Shown: in pieces, positions 23,957 to 32,115 of the stretch
Numbering within the stretch: the stretch's first letter is position 1
Layout of the letters: each line of letters starts with the position of its first letter
From: Pseudomonadota bacterium
GTDB taxonomy: Bacteria > Bdellovibrionota > Bacteriovoracia > Bacteriovoracales > Bacteriovoracaceae
Assembly: GCA_027487685.1 (NCBI GenBank)
Contig: JAIYDC010000020.1
Coordinates: 1-37,835 of the forward strand
Length of the DNA: 37,835 nt
Direction: 5' to 3'
Notes under the pieces: model-generated
The model's database searches: none
What the model was told of the DNA's origin: nothing
The model's input: only the letters and a program-made list of their open reading frames with translations
Translations under genes and position numbers: made by a program

Positions 23957-24861
23957 GTGTGAAGTGCCAGCAGGCAGATTTCTTTTTTGTGAGAAGGAAG
24001 ATACTTCAATTCTACTTTAGGGAAGCCTTGTTTTCTGAGTTGCGCGCGGACCGAAGCCACGACCTCAAGGTGTTTTAGATCATTCATCTTGAGCGTCACA
24101 AGCAGGCCCCGCGGCTCAAGGAATGTCAGAAGGCGAAAGACTTCCCTCAGCACCACCGTCGGCGGAAGATTGATGTCGGAAATAATCCAATCAACACCGC
24201 TTCGAAAATCCTCTCCCGTAAGCGTCTCAAACGGCTTCCGGATCTGCTTAAAGTTGATGCTTTTTAAAATTTTCGGGTCCATCTCTGCCGGATCTACCCC
24301 CATTACCTTAAGGTCTTGCTCCAAAAGAAAGAGACTCGCTCCACCTGGCGCAGACCCCAGTTCAAGGATTGTTTCTTGCTGCTCAAAAGGAAGGTCAAAG
24401 GACGCATAGGCCTCGGCGATTTTATAATAGGCCCGACTTGGCACGTCGCGCTGAAGAATCGAAGAAATCTCCCCCGGAGTCTGAAAGTGATGAGACCTGA
24501 GGGTATAGGAACAAACCCAGAACTCTTCGGGACCGGCCATCACAATCAACCGGACCGTCTCTCCCTTCTTAAACAAGGACTGCTCAGAGAGCGCTTTGAG
24601 TCCGGGTGGGAGTTCGAGGCCACTGTGCACCGGATAGACCCAGGCCCGCTCTGTTCCAAGTTCGCTCAGTTTGAATTTTCCATGGCACAGTCCAGAGACG
24701 CGACAAAAGAGAGGATCGAATGGTCCCTCTTTATCCGCTTTAAAAGTAATGAAGCCGGGTCTAGAATAGCTCATCCGCAGGTCGGGATACCGCAGCCGGA
24801 TCTCTTGCTTCAAGATAGGTTCGGCGTCGACGTTCGTGAGGACAAAAAAGAAATGGCCCAT
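23953..24861 (-). CDS. RlmM-like SAM-dependent rRNA 2'-O-methyltransferase
   Basis: This 302-aa protein has an N-terminal part resembling a THUMP-like region (about 1-100: TNVDAEPILKQEIRLRYPDL) and a C-terminal FtsJ/RrmJ-type fold. SAM motif I is ELGSAPGGASLFLLEQ, followed by VMGVDPAEM, the motif IV SDINLPP with its Asp, and LLVTLKMND with the catalytic Lys. This matches E. coli RlmM (2'-O-methyl-C2498 of 23S rRNA), although shorter than its 366 aa. The ATG at 24859-24861 lies 5 bp from the ATG of the divergent YkgJ-like gene, so its promoter must lie inside that gene. The stop is shared with the FAD oxidase gene. Confidence 0.85.
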   Translation of the reverse strand: MGHFFFVLTNVDAEPILKQEIRLRYPDLRMSYSRPGFITFKADKEGPFDPLFCRVSGLCHGKFKLSELGTERAWVYPVHSGLELPPGLKALSEQSLFKKGETVRLIVMAGPEEFWVCSYTLRSHHFQTPGEISSILQRDVPSRAYYKIAEAYASFDLPFEQQETILELGSAPGGASLFLLEQDLKVMGVDPAEMDPKILKSINFKQIRKPFETLTGEDFRSGVDWIISDINLPPTVVLREVFRLLTFLEPRGLLVTLKMNDLKHLEVVASVRAQLRKQGFPKVELKYLPSHKKEICLLALHT

Positions 24862-24866
24862 CTTAA

Positions 24867-25436
24867 ATGAATATCAGAGAATTTTCCCATAATCTCGAAA
24901 AAATTTATCAGGCAATGTCCGCCGAGTTCTCGAGCTACCAGTCAAGTACAGGTCTGGCCTGCCTCCCAGGCTGCGGCCGCTGCTGCTTAAATCCCGAGAT
25001 CGAGGCTTCGGCCCTTGAGCTCATTCCCATGGCGCTGGCGATCTATGACGAGGGCAAACTCGATGAATGGGTGGAGAAACTTACGAATACTGAACGGGAG
25101 ACCTGCGAGGCCTACATTGAAGGCCCACGGCCAGGCGAAGGTCAATGTGGCCGCTACCACCAGCGGCCTAGTGTGTGCCGCATGTTCGGAGTGGCCGGGT
25201 ACCTTAACAAACGGGATCAGGTCACGCTCTCCGTCTGCCGATATATTAAAGAGCATTATGGGGCCTCGGAATCACCGGCCGACTACGGTAGTTCAGAAAT
25301 TCCCATGCTGGTCGAGTGGTCATATCGGATGGCGGCGATTGATCCCGATCTCATCCAAAGGAGGCAACCCATCAATCAGGCCCTCCTAGGCGCGCTGCAA
25401 AAAGTCGCCCTCTACTCGTCGTATCAAGATATTTAA
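24867..25436 (+). CDS. YkgJ-family Cys-cluster protein
   Basis: This 189-aa protein carries the YkgJ (zinc/iron-chelating) signature: LPGCGRCCLNPEIEASALELIPMA, then EGQCGRYHQRPSVCRMFG and a later LSVCRYIKE. The conserved cysteines that bind an iron-sulfur cluster or zinc are all present. Function is not known for most members; in some it is linked to metal handling or Fe-S chemistry. The start is ATG 24867, 5 bp from the divergent methyltransferase ATG; ATG 24915 (MSAEFSSYQ) is an alternative, since neither has a strong ribosome site. The gene ends before a 165-bp AT-rich gap. Confidence 0.88.
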   Translation: MNIREFSHNLEKIYQAMSAEFSSYQSSTGLACLPGCGRCCLNPEIEASALELIPMALAIYDEGKLDEWVEKLTNTERETCEAYIEGPRPGEGQCGRYHQRPSVCRMFGVAGYLNKRDQVTLSVCRYIKEHYGASESPADYGSSEIPMLVEWSYRMAAIDPDLIQRRQPINQALLGALQKVALYSSYQDI

Positions 25437-25545
25437 CGCTTAGAGCCAGCGAGAGGCCTAGCAAGATAAGTTTTTGTAATTAATATTAGCATTTTACCAT
25501 CGCTTCCTTAACAGAATCCTCACAGCAGATATTAGTTTTAATTAA

Positions 25546-25574
25546 GTGACAATTAAGTTTTGCTTTCCTAAAGT
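25546..25574 (+). promoter_or_regulatory. Candidate sigma-70 promoter of the endonuclease gene
   Basis: GTGACA (25546-25551) and TAAAGT (25569-25574) have a 17-bp spacing and lie 27 bp before the ATG in an AT-rich gap. This is a motif match only. Confidence 0.4.
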
Positions 25575-25601
25575 CTGTAAAAATTTCAACCAAGGATTTT
25601 T

Positions 25602-26441
25602 ATGAAGCTCTGGTGTGTCCTTTTTGTTTCGATTGTGTCTTCGCTGAGCTTTGCCCAGCAAGATCAAAAACTTTCTGATGGGAAGTGGGCCTACTACGGA
25701 GCGGAGTTCTATGCCACTGCCACGGGGGCAAAGAAACTCGACCGTGCCATCCTGTCCAAAATTTTCAACGAATCTCACCGCTCGGTCAGAGGTGCTCCGG
25801 ATCTTATCGAGTCTCAGTGCAGCGGAAGTTGCTACCGCCACACATCTGTGGGCTATGACCAGGCCCGTAGGATTATGTTCGGAGAACTTGATGTCCAGCG
25901 AGACGCCAAGGGAACTCATGTCGTCGACGTCTACTGTGGCAAGAAATTTTACTTCACTTCAGTTGATGAAATTGCCCGGATGTCAGAGGTCGTGAACATC
26001 GAACACACCTGGCCTCAGTCGAGATTTAATTCTCAGTATCCGCGCGAGGTCCAGAAGGCCGACATGCATCACCTTTACCCGTCTGATTCACGGGCAAATG
26101 CAGTCCGTGGAAACTCGCCCTTTGGATTTGTGATGCAGCTCGACGACCGCTCTGGCGCTGATGGCTGTGGTGGCTCACGGCTTGGATTCGTGGACTCTCG
26201 TGAAGTCTACACTCCACCGGTCCCACACCGCGGGAACGTCGCTCGCGCCCTCTTCTACTTCTCCATGCACTATGGTTTGCCCATCTCCGCTCAAGAGGAA
26301 CGAGTTCTTCGGCAATGGCATGCCAATGATCCGGTTGACGCCAACGAAGTCCGCCGTCACGAGCTCATCGCTCGCTATCAAAAGGTGAGAAATCCGTTCG
26401 TAGATCATCCTCAGATCGTTGATATGGTTAGCGACTTCTAA
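25602..26441 (+). CDS. Secreted endonuclease I (HNH-like beta-beta-alpha Me nuclease)
   Basis: This 279-aa protein begins with a signal peptide (cleavage after SSLSFA, before QQDQ), so it is exported. The catalytic core is clear: VNIEHTWPQSRF with the active-site His, DMHHLYPSDSRANAVRGNSPF, the cofactor-binding region HRGNVARALFYFSMHYG, and RHELIARYQKVRNPFVDHPQIVD, the usual end of endonuclease I. Four or more cysteines (SQCSGSCYR, VYCGKK, DGCGGS) may form disulfides, fitting the periplasm or outside. It probably cleaves DNA non-specifically; for a predatory or scavenging bacterium this would help degrade prey or environmental DNA (inference). It is a single-gene unit with its own candidate promoter and terminator. 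Confidence 0.95.
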   Translation: MKLWCVLFVSIVSSLSFAQQDQKLSDGKWAYYGAEFYATATGAKKLDRAILSKIFNESHRSVRGAPDLIESQCSGSCYRHTSVGYDQARRIMFGELDVQRDAKGTHVVDVYCGKKFYFTSVDEIARMSEVVNIEHTWPQSRFNSQYPREVQKADMHHLYPSDSRANAVRGNSPFGFVMQLDDRSGADGCGGSRLGFVDSREVYTPPVPHRGNVARALFYFSMHYGLPISAQEERVLRQWHANDPVDANEVRRHELIARYQKVRNPFVDHPQIVDMVSDF

Positions 26442-26454
26442 AGATCTACTTCCA

Positions 26455-26486
26455 AAGAAAGGCCCAGAACTGGGCCTTTCTTTTTT
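26455..26486 (+). terminator. Intrinsic terminator of the endonuclease gene
   Basis: GAAAGGCCCAG (26457-26467) pairs with CTGGGCCTTTC (26470-26480) and is followed by six T to 26486. Confidence 0.9.
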
Positions 26487-26636
26487 CATCCCTACAAATG
26501 TCCCCTCCTAAGCATCGTACCTGATTCACTCTGTGACACTCATGGTCGCCTAGTCACCATCACAAGATCACATCTTCTCTCCCCTACACTTATTCATCGC
26601 TTCAGGTTGCGCCCTTCGGAAACGTTATGTTAAGGT

Positions 26637-26655
26637 TTTGCGAATCTTTCGCAAA
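26637..26655 (+). promoter_or_regulatory. Hairpin abutting the ribosome site of scoA
   Basis: TTTGCGAA (26637-26644) and TTCGCAAA (26648-26655) form an 8-bp perfect stem with a 3-nt loop. Its 3' arm shares bases with the Shine-Dalgarno sequence AAGGAG (26654-26659) of the CoA-transferase alpha gene. It may tune translation or be an operator. Confidence 0.45.
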
Positions 26656-26665
26656 GGAGCGGTTA

Positions 26666-27367
26666 ATGTCCGGTTTTAACAAGGTCGTGAAGACCTACGA
26701 CGAGGCCCTTGCTGGACTTCGGGACAATATGTTTTTAATGGTCGGAGGCTTTGGCCTTTGTGGCATTCCAGAAAACCTCATCAAAAAGGTCCATGACCTG
26801 AGTGTAAAAGGTCTCACAATCGCCTCCAACAACGCTGGAGTCGATGGCTTTGGCCTCGGCATCCTTTTGGAGAAAAAACAGGTCAAAAAAATGATCTCAT
26901 CCTACGTCGGTGAGAATGCGTTGTTTGAAAAACAGGTTCTGTCAGGAGAGCTCGAGCTCGAACTAACTCCCCAGGGAACACTGGCGGAGAAAATCCGTGC
27001 CGCTGGCGCCGGAATCCCTGGCTTCTTTACGGCCACTGGTTATGGGACCATCGTGGCCGAAGGAAAAGATGTGAAAATGTTCAACGGCCGACCTTACGTG
27101 CTTGAACCCGCTTTCCCGAAGGCCGACTTCGCCCTCGTTAAGGCGTGGAAGGCCGACACCTACGGAAACCTCATTTTCCGGAAGACTGCCGCCAACTTTA
27201 ATCCCATGATTGCAACCGCTGGTAAGATGACCGTCGTTGAAGTGGAGGAGATCGTGGAACCTGGGGAGCTGGACCCGAACCATATCCACGTCTCGGGGAT
27301 CTTCGTCGACCGCCTGATCAAAGGCACGTTTGAGAAGAGAATAGAACAACGAACAGTGAAAAAATAA
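26666..27367 (+). CDS. 3-oxoacid CoA-transferase subunit A
   Basis: This 233-aa protein is the alpha subunit of a class I CoA-transferase (ScoA/AtoD type): [56 protein letters not shown] and [21 protein letters not shown] match. With subunit B it moves CoA between succinyl-CoA (or acetyl-CoA) and acetoacetate, allowing ketone-body or short-chain acid use. ATG 26666 has the ribosome site AAGGAG; the longer frame from 26627 begins inside the leader hairpin. The gap to subunit B is 12 bp, so the two form one operon. Confidence 0.94.
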   Translation: MSGFNKVVKTYDEALAGLRDNMFLMVGGFGLCGIPENLIKKVHDLSVKGLTIASNNAGVDGFGLGILLEKKQVKKMISSYVGENALFEKQVLSGELELELTPQGTLAEKIRAAGAGIPGFFTATGYGTIVAEGKDVKMFNGRPYVLEPAFPKADFALVKAWKADTYGNLIFRKTAANFNPMIATAGKMTVVEVEEIVEPGELDPNHIHVSGIFVDRLIKGTFEKRIEQRTVKK

Positions 27368-27379
27368 GGACCAATCCAT

Positions 27380-28042
27380 ATGGCACTATCAAGAGAACAG
27401 ATCGCCCAAAGAATCGCCAAAGAACTTCGGGATGGCTACTACGTTAACCTCGGCATTGGAATTCCTACCCTCGTTGCCAATTTCATCCCAAAAGGGATGG
27501 AAGTGATGTTCCAATCTGAAAATGGGATCCTCGGCATGGGTGAATTCCCGACCGAAGAAAATGTCGACGCTGACCTGATCAACGCCGGCAAGCAGACTGT
27601 CACAGTCGTAAAGGGCGCCGCTTTCTTTTCTTCCGCCGACTCATTTGCGATGATCCGTGGGGGTCATGTTGACCTGACAGTTCTCGGGGCCTTCGAGGTA
27701 GATCAGACGGGTGCTCTCGCTTCCTGGATGATTCCCGGTAAGCTGGTTAAGGGCATGGGCGGGGCGATGGATCTCGTGGCCGGCGCAGACAATATCATCG
27801 TCGCTATGTCACACGCCTCTAAGGACGGGGCCTCTAAGATTCTCAAGAAGTGCTCCCTTCCGTTGACCGGGGTTGATTGCGTTAAACTCGTGGTCACAGA
27901 CCTGGCAGTGATTCGCTTGGAAGGTGGAAAGTTCCATCTCTTGGAACGGGCCCCGGGAGTATCGGTGGAAGAAATTAAGAGACTAACTGAAGCTGATCTT
28001 GTGATCTCAGGCACAGTGCCGGAGATGACTTTTAATAGCTAA
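27380..28042 (+). CDS. 3-oxoacid CoA-transferase subunit B
   Basis: This 220-aa beta subunit contains the catalytic Glu in [11 protein letters not shown], which forms the glutamyl-CoA intermediate. [36 protein letters not shown] and [12 protein letters not shown] are all family motifs. It pairs with the subunit A gene 12 bp upstream. Length and motifs are complete, so the enzyme should be active. The gene ends in a long imperfect hairpin that separates it from the convergent Cys-rich gene. The exact donor (succinyl-CoA or acetyl-CoA) cannot be told. Confidence 0.95.
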   Translation: MALSREQIAQRIAKELRDGYYVNLGIGIPTLVANFIPKGMEVMFQSENGILGMGEFPTEENVDADLINAGKQTVTVVKGAAFFSSADSFAMIRGGHVDLTVLGAFEVDQTGALASWMIPGKLVKGMGGAMDLVAGADNIIVAMSHASKDGASKILKKCSLPLTGVDCVKLVVTDLAVIRLEGGKFHLLERAPGVSVEEIKRLTEADLVISGTVPEMTFNS

Positions 28043-28062
28043 CTTTCCTGCTTCAACTAAGA

Positions 28063-28112
28063 CCCCCCAAATGGGTGACAGGAATTTTCTTTCCTGTGAC
28101 TCATTTGAGGGG
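28063..28112. terminator. Long imperfect hairpin between convergent genes
   Basis: The segment 28063-28085 pairs imperfectly with 28091-28112 (core GACAGGAA with TTCCTGTG and CCAAATG with CATTTGAG). It has no long T-run on either strand, yet it lies exactly between two convergent genes and may end transcription both ways. Confidence 0.45.
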
Positions 28113-28141
28113 AAATCATGACTTACTGTTTTCTTTTTAAC

Positions 28142-28576
28142 TTAGCGGCAAGAACGACGAGAAACTTGCTGACGCTCTTCTCGGCATGAAGTAATGCCGC
28201 ATGAGCGCATGGACCGATCCCATTCACACTGGCGCATGGCCTCGCGCTCCGCTGTCCAGCGGTCTTGCGCCCGAACAGTAAAGGTCCGGATCCTGCCTTG
28301 AAAATCTGATCCTTGAGCTTCGCAGATATAACGAAGTTCATAGCAGCTCTCAACACAGTCCCCGTGGCGCTGAACGCACTCTCCACAAGAGCCATGTCCG
28401 CCCCAGTGCTCTTCCCAGCCACGATCCGTGGCAGTGCAGGTGACGCGCCCGCGAGAATGGTAATCGTCAGGACGAGGGTTGTAACGAGGTCCGCGGCGGC
28501 CCTGGGCCGAGGCGTGATCCACGACGGAAACGAAGAGGAAGAAGAATGAAACGAGAACAAGTTTTAGATTCAGCAT
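28142..28576 (-). CDS. Small secreted Cys-rich protein, 144 aa
   Basis: ATG at 28574-28576 follows a good ribosome site AAGGAG. The product has a signal peptide (about 1-24, cleavage after HASA) and a mature part with ten cysteines: VTCTATD, GSCGECVQRHGDCVESCY, YICEAQG, RQCEWD and SCGITSC, likely disulfide-bonded in the periplasm or outside. The C-terminus is Arg-rich (REERQQVSRRSCR). I do not recognise a named family. Its style (short, secreted, Cys pairs with AE-A helices) is like the small proteins at 36230 and 37180. It is a single gene divergent from proB and convergent with the CoA-transferase operon. Another frame overlaps it (28123-28560) but lacks a signal peptide or ribosome site. 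Confidence 0.85.
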   Translation of the reverse strand: MLNLKLVLVSFFFLFVSVVDHASAQGRRGPRYNPRPDDYHSRGRVTCTATDRGWEEHWGGHGSCGECVQRHGDCVESCYELRYICEAQGSDFQGRIRTFTVRAQDRWTAEREAMRQCEWDRSMRSCGITSCREERQQVSRRSCR

Positions 28577-28676
28577 GTCGGTGCTCCTTTGCAGAGGTAA
28601 CTCTTAAACCGACTTTCTCCTAGGCAAAATTTTCTGTCACTCGCAAAAACAACCTCTGAGAATTTATGAGATTTTC

Positions 28677-28714
28677 TGGTGTCACATTGATCCCGAGGTC
28701 CGATAGTGACACCA
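28677..28714. promoter_or_regulatory. 9-bp inverted repeat upstream of proB
   Basis: TGGTGTCAC (28677-28685) and GTGACACCA (28706-28714) are perfect and 20 nt apart. The site lies 64 bp before the proB ATG. It could be an operator or a leader hairpin. A second short hairpin (ACTCC-GGAGT, 28729-28743) follows it. Confidence 0.45.
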
Positions 28715-28777
28715 CTATTCCTTTACAAGACTCCAGAAAGGAGTTGTACCTTTAGCTATTTCCCTTACCATTTAGGT

Positions 28778-29902
28778 ATGAAAAAACGTGTCGTCATAAA
28801 GGTCGGGTCCCTGGCCGTCACCGATGAAGCGGGTGGTGTCTCAAAAAGCAAGATCCAGGCCCTGGTGAGGGAACTCCTCGAGCTTCGAGAGAAAGGATTT
28901 GACCCCATTCTCGTGAGCTCTGGCGCTATCAACTCTGGCCGAGGTTTCATCAAACGGCCGGAAGAAAAGAAGATGATGATCTCCTTCCAGCAGGCCGCGG
29001 CCGCTGTGGGTCAGCCCCTCCTCATGCGCGCCTACGTGGATGCTCTGGAGGCCCTCGGCGCCCATGGCGCTCAGATTCTAGTGACTCACGAGGACTTCAA
29101 AGAAAGGCAGCGCTTCCTGAATATCCGGAACACCATCAATCGACTGCTGGAAAACGATGTCCTGCCTATCGTAAATGAAAACGATACGGTCTCGTTTGCT
29201 GAAATCACCGTCGGCGACAATGATCAGTTAGCGGTGATGATCGCCGAGGCCACTGACGCCGAAAAGCTCATCCTCTTAACAGAAGCTGACGGCCTGTATG
29301 ACAAGAACCCCAAGGATCCAGATGCACAGCGCTTCGACGTAGTCGACTTCCGGGAGAACTTTGCAGGTGTGAAGTTCGCGGCGAAGACCTCCGTCGGCCG
29401 GGGCGGGATGGATACCAAGCTTAAGGCGGTGAGGAAGCTCACACCCATCGGTGTCGACGTCTGTATCGGAACCTTCTTGGTGGACTCACCGCTCACTCGC
29501 CTCCTCTCGGGAAAAGGTGGAACGCTTTTCAAGGGCAATCCAGAGCGCCAGACCTCCCGTCGCAAGTCCTGGCTCTCCACCATGGTGAAAAACGACGCCT
29601 GGGTGGTGGTTGACGAGGGTTGTGCCGAGGCCATGCTCCGGGCGACGACTTCTCTTCTTCCTATCGGGATCCGCAAAGTCCAGGGCGTTTTTCGGCGTGG
29701 GGACGTGATTGGGGTGAAGCACCGGAATAAGACCATCGCTGTGGGGATCACGGAGTTCGACCACCGGGAACTCTCGCTGGTGATGGGAAAAAAGTCGGCG
29801 GAAATCTCGGCCATCATTGAGAACGCGCCGTCTAAAGTTGCGATCCACAAGGACAACCTTCTCCTCAAAGCCGACATTCCCCTGAATTTGACTCGGAGCT
29901 AA
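28778..29902 (+). CDS. proB: Glutamate 5-kinase
   Basis: This 374-aa protein phosphorylates glutamate to start proline synthesis. The amino-acid kinase domain shows VVIKVGSLAV, PILVSSGAINSGR, LPIVNENDTVSFAEITVGDNDQLAVMIAEATDAEKLILLTEADGLYDKNP and GRGGMDTKLKA. A C-terminal PUA domain follows (about 275-365), with VVVDEGCAEAM and VGITEFDH. ATG 28778 gives the normal family start (MKKRVVIKVG), but AGG is only 1 nt away. An in-frame GTG at 28706 has a better spaced GAGG (28695-28698) and would add 24 residues of no known kind. It leads the run proB-proA-yajQ-yqeY-M24. Confidence 0.95.
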   Translation: MKKRVVIKVGSLAVTDEAGGVSKSKIQALVRELLELREKGFDPILVSSGAINSGRGFIKRPEEKKMMISFQQAAAAVGQPLLMRAYVDALEALGAHGAQILVTHEDFKERQRFLNIRNTINRLLENDVLPIVNENDTVSFAEITVGDNDQLAVMIAEATDAEKLILLTEADGLYDKNPKDPDAQRFDVVDFRENFAGVKFAAKTSVGRGGMDTKLKAVRKLTPIGVDVCIGTFLVDSPLTRLLSGKGGTLFKGNPERQTSRRKSWLSTMVKNDAWVVVDEGCAEAMLRATTSLLPIGIRKVQGVFRRGDVIGVKHRNKTIAVGITEFDHRELSLVMGKKSAEISAIIENAPSKVAIHKDNLLLKADIPLNLTRS

Positions 29903-29968
29903 GTTAAAAAGAGCCTTATCTTAAAGTTCTCGAGACTATAGAATGAGACCTTCTCCAGAAGGATACCC

Positions 29969-31195
29969 ATGACCGTCGTCGAGATCGCAACCCAGGCCAA
30001 GGCGGCCACCCTTACGCTCCAGTCACTTCCGGAAGCCCAGCGACTCATGGCCCTGGACGCGATCGCTGACGCTCTCATCCGAGAAAGCAGTGCTATCCTC
30101 ACAGAAAACCAGAAAGATCTGGCAGAGGCCCAACGGCAGAATCTTAAGAGCGCTTTGGTGGACCGGCTCACACTGACGGAGAAGTCCATCATCTCACTGG
30201 CCCAGATGTGCCGGGATGTAGGGGCCCAGGAACAGGTGGTTGGGACTGTGGTCGAAGAATACAAAAGACCCAATGAGCTGGTGATCCGAAAGCAGAGGAT
30301 TCCCCTTGGGGTCATCGGGATGATCTTCGAATCGCGCCCGAACGTGGTGGTTGACGGTGCGGCCCTGGCCATCAAGTCCGGCAACGCCATCATCTTGAAA
30401 GGCGGCAAAGAAGCGACCTTCTCTAACCGGAAGCTTTTTGAGGTCATCTCCGAAGGGATTGCACGGATTCTTCCCCCCGGTTCTGTGTCGCTGGTCGAAA
30501 CTCGCGAGGACGTGAGCGAACTCCTGAGGCTCAATAAGTACATTGATCTGATGGTTCCGCGGGGGGGAAGTGCGCTGATCGAGTTCGTCAGGAAGCACGC
30601 TACGATGCCGGTTGTGGCACACGACAAGGGACTCTGCCATATCTATGTTCACGCGGACGCGGACCCCGCAATGGTGCTGCCCATCCTTTTGAATGCTAAG
30701 ACTCAGAGGCCTGGTGTATGTAATGCTATGGAGTCGCTTCTTCTTCACCAGAACTATCCGGGTGCAAAAGAGGCACTGATGGCACTCCTGGAAGCTGGCG
30801 TCGAACTCCGGGGGTGTACGAAGTCCATAGCCCTGGATTCAAGAGTTAAGCAGGCCACGAGCGCAGACTACGGCACTGAATACCTGGAGACGATCCTCTC
30901 GGTTAAGATTGTTACCTCCCCCGATGAAGCGATCACTCACATCCAGCAGCACGGCTCTCATCACACCGAAGCGATCCTTGCCCGAGATCCGATGGTGATT
31001 GAAGAATTCTTAAACGCCATCGATGCTTCGGCCCTGGTGGTAAACGCCTCGACCCGCTTTAATGACGGCGGTGAGCTGGGCCTTGGGGCCGAACTCGGCA
31101 TATCTACTTCAAAACTCCACGCCTATGGCCCTATGGGGGCCAGGGAAATGACAACCACCCGCTTCCTCGTTTTGGGGAAGGGACAGATAAGATAA
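29969..31195 (+). CDS. proA: Gamma-glutamyl phosphate reductase
   Basis: This 408-aa enzyme reduces gamma-glutamyl phosphate with NADPH, the second step of proline synthesis, and works with ProB just upstream. IPLGVIGMIFESRPNVVVDGAALAIKSGNAIILKGGKEA, PVVAHDKGLCHIYV, the catalytic Cys in QRPGVCNAME and the end GELGLGAELGISTSKLHAYGPMG are all typical. The length is normal. It starts at ATG 29969 after a 66-bp gap from proB, with AGAAGGA as ribosome site. The next gene follows in 8 bp. Confidence 0.97.
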   Translation: MTVVEIATQAKAATLTLQSLPEAQRLMALDAIADALIRESSAILTENQKDLAEAQRQNLKSALVDRLTLTEKSIISLAQMCRDVGAQEQVVGTVVEEYKRPNELVIRKQRIPLGVIGMIFESRPNVVVDGAALAIKSGNAIILKGGKEATFSNRKLFEVISEGIARILPPGSVSLVETREDVSELLRLNKYIDLMVPRGGSALIEFVRKHATMPVVAHDKGLCHIYVHADADPAMVLPILLNAKTQRPGVCNAMESLLLHQNYPGAKEALMALLEAGVELRGCTKSIALDSRVKQATSADYGTEYLETILSVKIVTSPDEAITHIQQHGSHHTEAILARDPMVIEEFLNAIDASALVVNASTRFNDGGELGLGAELGISTSKLHAYGPMGAREMTTTRFLVLGKGQIR

Positions 31196-31203
31196 GAGGA
31201 TTT

Positions 31204-31698
31204 ATGGCATCGTTTGACTTAGTTTCAAAAATTGACGAGATGGAACTCCACAACGCACTCAAGAATACAGAGAAGATGGTCCAGGGCCGCTTCGATTTCA
31301 AGGGCTCCGACGCCAAGGCCGAGTACAAGGAGAAGGAGAAAGTGATTGAGATTCGCGCCGAGGATGAGATGAAAGTGAAAGCTGTCCTCGATATCTTGCG
31401 CACCAACATGGGCAAGCGTGGGATTGGCTTCCGGGGCATGAAGGAGTCACCCATCGAGAACTCAGGACTCAAGGCCAAAAAGCTTACTCTCTCCCTCACC
31501 ACAGGTTTTGACAAGGACGCTCAGAAGCTCATGAACCGGCTCATCAAGGAGTCCGGGTACAAGGGCAAATCCCAGTACATGGACGAGAAGTACCGCCTTG
31601 AGAGTAAGAGCATCGACGAGCTCCAAACACTCTTCCAGTTCCTTCGCACCCACAAAGACATGACACTCGAACTTCACATGGAAAATATGAAAAGGTAG
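31204..31698 (+). CDS. YajQ-family nucleotide-binding protein
   Basis: This 164-aa protein matches YajQ over its whole length: MASFDLVSKIDEMELHNALKNT, GRFDFKGSDAKAEY, DILRTNMGKRGI, NSGLKAKKLTLSL, IKESGYKGKSQYMDEKYRLESKS and a short helical end. YajQ proteins bind nucleotides or RNA, and one relative in Xanthomonas binds c-di-GMP, so it may join the PilZ protein of this window as a second c-di-GMP-linked candidate (inference). It sits 8 bp after proA and 6 bp before yqeY, so it is transcribed with them. Confidence 0.95.
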   Translation: MASFDLVSKIDEMELHNALKNTEKMVQGRFDFKGSDAKAEYKEKEKVIEIRAEDEMKVKAVLDILRTNMGKRGIGFRGMKESPIENSGLKAKKLTLSLTTGFDKDAQKLMNRLIKESGYKGKSQYMDEKYRLESKSIDELQTLFQFLRTHKDMTLELHMENMKR

Positions 31699-31704
31699 GT
31701 CCCA

Positions 31705-32115
31705 ATGACGCTCATGGAACAAGTAAACAATGACATCAAAGAAGCGATGAAGGCCAAGCAGCAGGAGCGCCTCGACGCCCTTCGGATGCTTAAGGCCGAA
31801 TTTATCAAGAATAACACGGCCGCCAAGCCAACCGACGAGCTGTCCGTGACGGTGGCCCATGCTAAGCGCATCCAGGACTCCCTTGAAATGTACCAGGCCG
31901 GCTCAGACGCTCACACAAAAATCGTTAAAGAGCTTGAAGTCGTGAAGGCCTATCTTCCGAAGCCCCTCGAGGAGGCGGAAGTCGTCTCTTTCATCGGCGA
32001 CATCAAGGCCAGAGGTGCAAAAGATATGGGTGCGGTCATGAAAGAGCTCCAGCCTCTGATCAAGGGCCGCTTCGACGGCAAGCGCGCCTCGGACCTGGTG
32101 AAGGCCAGCATCTAA
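31705..32115 (+). CDS. yqeY: GatB/YqeY-domain protein
   Basis: This 136-aa protein is a stand-alone YqeY domain, related to the tail of the GatB amidotransferase subunit. LMEQVNNDIKEAMKAKQQERLDALRMLKAE, RIQDSLEMYQAGSD, KELEVVKAYLPKPL and GAVMKELQPLIKGRFDGK are conserved features. Its tRNA-binding or amidotransferase-related role is unproven. AGGT precedes the ATG, 6 bp after yajQ. Its stop TAA is directly followed by the ATG of the M24 gene with no gap. Confidence 0.94.
   Translation: MTLMEQVNNDIKEAMKAKQQERLDALRMLKAEFIKNNTAAKPTDELSVTVAHAKRIQDSLEMYQAGSDAHTKIVKELEVVKAYLPKPLEEAEVVSFIGDIKARGAKDMGAVMKELQPLIKGRFDGKRASDLVKASI

Noticed and set aside
28123-28560. 145-codon frame overlapping the Cys-rich secreted gene
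   Set aside because: It lies in another frame of the same strand, without signal peptide; the frame ending at 28142 has both a ribosome site and a signal peptide.
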